8,594 nt of DNA from Planctomycetia bacterium (GTDB lineage: Bacteria; Planctomycetota; Phycisphaerae; Phycisphaerales; SM1A02), in the NCBI GenBank assembly GCA_009936695.1, contig JAACEA010000496.1:1-8594 (forward strand), written 5' to 3'. The notes beneath the pieces are model-generated. The model was given only the letters and a program-made list of their open reading frames with translations, was not told where the DNA came from and made no database searches. Each line of letters starts with the position of its first letter. Positions within the stretch are counted from its first letter, which is position 1. This document shows, piece by piece, positions 6,646 to 8,594 of the stretch. Position numbers and translations under genes: made by a program.

Positions 6646-7638
6646 TCAGTAGACCTCGAGCATGCAACGGTGCGTCGGGCGGACCCGTCGCTTGATGTCG
6701 GCGGCCTTCCAGTCGGCCGGGGCGACGTCGGCGAGCTCCTCGTGGATCTTGAGATACGCGCCACCGACGCCGAGTCGGGCCATCGTCTGGAAGACCCCGG
6801 TCTGCATCCCGGCGAGACCGCAGATGTAGAGCAGCGTCCGGTCCCTGGAGAGCAGGTCCGCGTGAAGGCGGGTCTCCCGGTCGAGGTAGTGGTGGATGTA
6901 GCCCTGCGGACGACCGTCGGGCATCGTCTCTCGACTGATCACGGTGTGATAATGGAATCCCGGATGCTTGTCCGCGAGGGACCGGAAGACGTCGTGGTAG
7001 AGGAGATCGCTGGTGTACGGCGCTCCCATCACGAGATGAATCTCGCTCTCGCACGGCGCCGATCGTCCCTCGAGGAGTTCGAGGATCATCCCGCGGAAGG
7101 GCGCGATGCCGGTGCCCGTCGCGAGGAAGAGGTAGTCGTGATTCTCCGGTTTCGCCGGAAGGACGAATCGCTTTCCCGCCGGCCCGGTCACCAGCACTTC
7201 GTCACCGGGCGAGAGATCGCACACCTGGTTCGAACAGACCCCGTGGAACAACCCGGTTCGATCCTCGTCCCGCTCGGTCTGCGGCCGATACTCGTCGATC
7301 AGGCGCTTGCAGGTCGTCGAGAGGATGCGACCCTCGCCGTCCTCCCCCCGGGTCGGCGAGGCGATCGAGTAGAGCCTGACCTTGTGGGGCTTGCCATGCT
7401 CGTCGACGCCCTTCGGCACCACGCCGAAGCTCTGACCCGCACGGAAGCGACCCTCGAGCGGCGTTCCGCCCACGTCGATGCAGACGTGACGGATGAAGCT
7501 CGCGGACTTGCCACGAAGACAGAGTTCGTTCGCGGTGACCACGCCGGTGACCGGTGCGGTCGGTGGCACGACGTGCATCTCCACGTCGACGAGCTCCGGA
7601 TCGAACGCCGGATCATGGACGGTGCCGGACGCGGTCAT
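6646..7638 (-). CDS. Plant-type ferredoxin-NADP(+) reductase
   Basis: Predicted 330-residue soluble FAD enzyme exchanging electrons between NADP(H) and ferredoxin or flavodoxin. The FAD-domain signature RLYSIASP is at residues 88-95 and the second flavin block GVCSNQVCDLSPGD at 133-146. The nucleotide-binding domain starts with FLATGTGIAPFRGMI (171-185). It continues with GAPYTSDLLYHDVF (206-219), the ISRE stretch (234-237) expected to hold the NADP 2'-phosphate, and YICGLAGMQTGV (271-282). The chain ends in Tyr330, the stacking aromatic typical of plastid-type enzymes. The N-terminal 30 or so residues are family-variable. The ATG has an excellent ribosome binding site and overlaps the fumarase stop (ATGA), so the two genes are cotranscribed and probably coupled. 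Related reductase domains occur in BoxA-type oxygenase partners, but no oxygenase gene is near. The physiological direction of electron flow is not evident. Confidence 0.93.
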   Translation of the reverse strand: MTASGTVHDPAFDPELVDVEMHVVPPTAPVTGVVTANELCLRGKSASFIRHVCIDVGGTPLEGRFRAGQSFGVVPKGVDEHGKPHKVRLYSIASPTRGEDGEGRILSTTCKRLIDEYRPQTERDEDRTGLFHGVCSNQVCDLSPGDEVLVTGPAGKRFVLPAKPENHDYLFLATGTGIAPFRGMILELLEGRSAPCESEIHLVMGAPYTSDLLYHDVFRSLADKHPGFHYHTVISRETMPDGRPQGYIHHYLDRETRLHADLLSRDRTLLYICGLAGMQTGVFQTMARLGVGGAYLKIHEELADVAPADWKAADIKRRVRPTHRCMLEVY

Positions 7639-8594
7639 CGTGCTCCTCCCCGCCGACCCGTCGATCGCCGTGTCTTTTCGGATTTCCTCGATCCACCCGA
7701 GTCAGGCTCGGTCATCGAAGCGGGATCGAGATGCTTCGCGAGCGTGTCCGGATCGAGCAGTTCGAGCTCGAGCGCCATCTCGCGGATGGTGAGGTCGCGG
7801 GCATGCGACTGCTTCGCGAGTTTCGCCGCGTTCTCGTACCCGATGACCGGCGCCAGCGAGGTGCCCATCATCAGGCTCCGTTCGACGTATCCCTCCGCGA
7901 CCCTGCGGTCGAGCTCGAGCCCCTCGATGCACTTGTCCTGAAGAATCGTCGAGGCGTTCGCGAGCAGCCGGATCGAGTCGATCATCGCCCAGGCCATCAT
8001 CGGCATCGCGACGTTCAGCTGGAGCAGCGAACCCGTTCCGCCGAGCCCACCCGTGGAAATCGCGAGATCGTGCCCCATGACCTGGCAGGTGACCTGCATC
8101 ACGCTCTCGCAGATCACCGGGTTGACCTTGCCCGGCATGATCGAGGATCCGGGCTGCGTCGCCGGAAGCACGAGCTCCCCGAGTCCGCATCGCGGCCCGG
8201 AACCGAGCCATCGGATGTCGTTGGCGATCTTCGAAAGGCTGATCGCGATGGTGCGCAGCTCACCCGACGCCTCGACGACGCAGTCGCGAGTCGCCTGGGC
8301 CTCGAAGTGGTTGGTCGCCTCTGCGAAACCGATTCGAAGCCGCTTCTTGAGCGACGCGGAGACGCGACGCCCGAAGTCGACGTGGGTGTTGATGCCGGTA
8401 CCGACCGCCGTGCCGCCGATCGGCAGGTTCTCGGCGAGGCGCTTCATGGCTCGTTCCGCCCGCGTCGTTCCATGCTCGATCTGCGCGGCGAAGCCGGAGA
8501 ACTCCTGCCCGACCCGCATCGGCGTCGCGTCCTGGAGATGGGTCCGCCCGGTCTTCACGACCCGGTCCCACTTCCGGGCCTTCTTTCGGAGCCC
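7635..8594 (-). CDS. fumC: Class II fumarate hydratase, C-terminal two thirds (5' end outside window)
   Basis: TCA-cycle enzyme that interconverts fumarate and malate as a homotetramer. The visible 319 residues run from GLRKKARKW at the window edge to the stop; a full protein has about 460-490. Fumarase rather than aspartase is indicated by GRTHLQDATP and GPRCGLGEL. The catalytic base is His in THLQD (visible residue 19; E. coli His188). The mobile loop GSSIMPGKVNP (149-159) carries the catalytic Ser and the Lys/Asn ligands, followed by the Glu of CE (163; E. coli Glu331). The spacing of these residues fits E. coli FumC within one residue. Two features are odd. The conserved GNFELNV segment is replaced by GTGSLLQLNV (185-194), with extra residues and Gln for Glu. 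The chain also ends in a basic tail of about 25 residues (SGGSRKSEKTRRSTGRRGG). Its last codons contain the FNR ribosome binding site, and the genes overlap by 4 nt. Confidence 0.93.
   Translation of the reverse strand, partial: GLRKKARKWDRVVKTGRTHLQDATPMRVGQEFSGFAAQIEHGTTRAERAMKRLAENLPIGGTAVGTGINTHVDFGRRVSASLKKRLRIGFAEATNHFEAQATRDCVVEASGELRTIAISLSKIANDIRWLGSGPRCGLGELVLPATQPGSSIMPGKVNPVICESVMQVTCQVMGHDLAISTGGLGGTGSLLQLNVAMPMMAWAMIDSIRLLANASTILQDKCIEGLELDRRVAEGYVERSLMMGTSLAPVIGYENAAKLAKQSHARDLTIREMALELELLDPDTLAKHLDPASMTEPDSGGSRKSEKTRRSTGRRGGAR
7643..7650 (-). promoter_or_regulatory. Ribosome binding site of FNR gene inside fumarase 3' end
   Basis: GGGAGGAG on the minus strand lies 4 nt before the ATG at 7638 and within the last codons of the fumarase gene. 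It supports this FNR start and shows that the fumarase tail and the FNR initiation signal share sequence. Confidence 0.75.

Noticed and set aside
6586..7941. 451-codon plus-strand frame opposite FNR and the fumarase end
   Set aside because: It overlaps two clearly identified genes and a hairpin, and the translation looks like complement-strand noise.

Overview
The window is a compact, high-GC stretch of bacterial chromosome with housekeeping genes on both strands. It shows no tRNA, rRNA, CRISPR array, insertion sequence or phage gene. The gene set and protein styles suggest a Planctomycetota-like bacterium, perhaps class Phycisphaerae. These include tandem single-domain MCE proteins with long helical tails, a secreted fibro-slime protein, a plant-type ferredoxin-NADP reductase next to class II fumarase, and a Cys-type MurA. 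The taxonomic call is inference from protein character and base composition and was not tested.

Plus strand, left part: the 3' end of rho (transcription terminator) enters from the left edge. After 52 nt comes an MCE/MlaD-family membrane-anchored protein, then 22 nt later a second and different MCE protein. The stop codon of the second overlaps the GTG start of a SpoU/TrmH-type RNA 2'-O-methyltransferase. These genes look like one transcription unit, with the methyltransferase translationally coupled to the second MCE gene. No MlaE-type permease or MlaF-type ATPase is present, so the MCE pair must work with partners encoded elsewhere.

Middle: murA (first committed step of peptidoglycan synthesis) lies on the minus strand and converges on the methyltransferase with only 15 nt between stop codons. 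murA is divergent from a secreted fibro-slime/PA14-like protein; the 243 nt between them must hold both promoters and contain a small inverted repeat.

Right part, minus strand: class II fumarase (5' end beyond the right edge) is followed by a plant-type ferredoxin-NADP(+) reductase, with a 4-nt ATGA overlap. This pair converges on the fibro-slime gene, and the gap holds a very strong GC-rich hairpin without a U-tract.

Nothing here clearly amounts to a new defence or mobile system. The points most worth a second look are the two-gene MCE set without transporter partners, an acidic Gly/Pro-rich insertion in the SAM-binding knot of the methyltransferase, a divergent signature loop and basic C-terminal tail in the fumarase, and the fumarase-FNR coupling.
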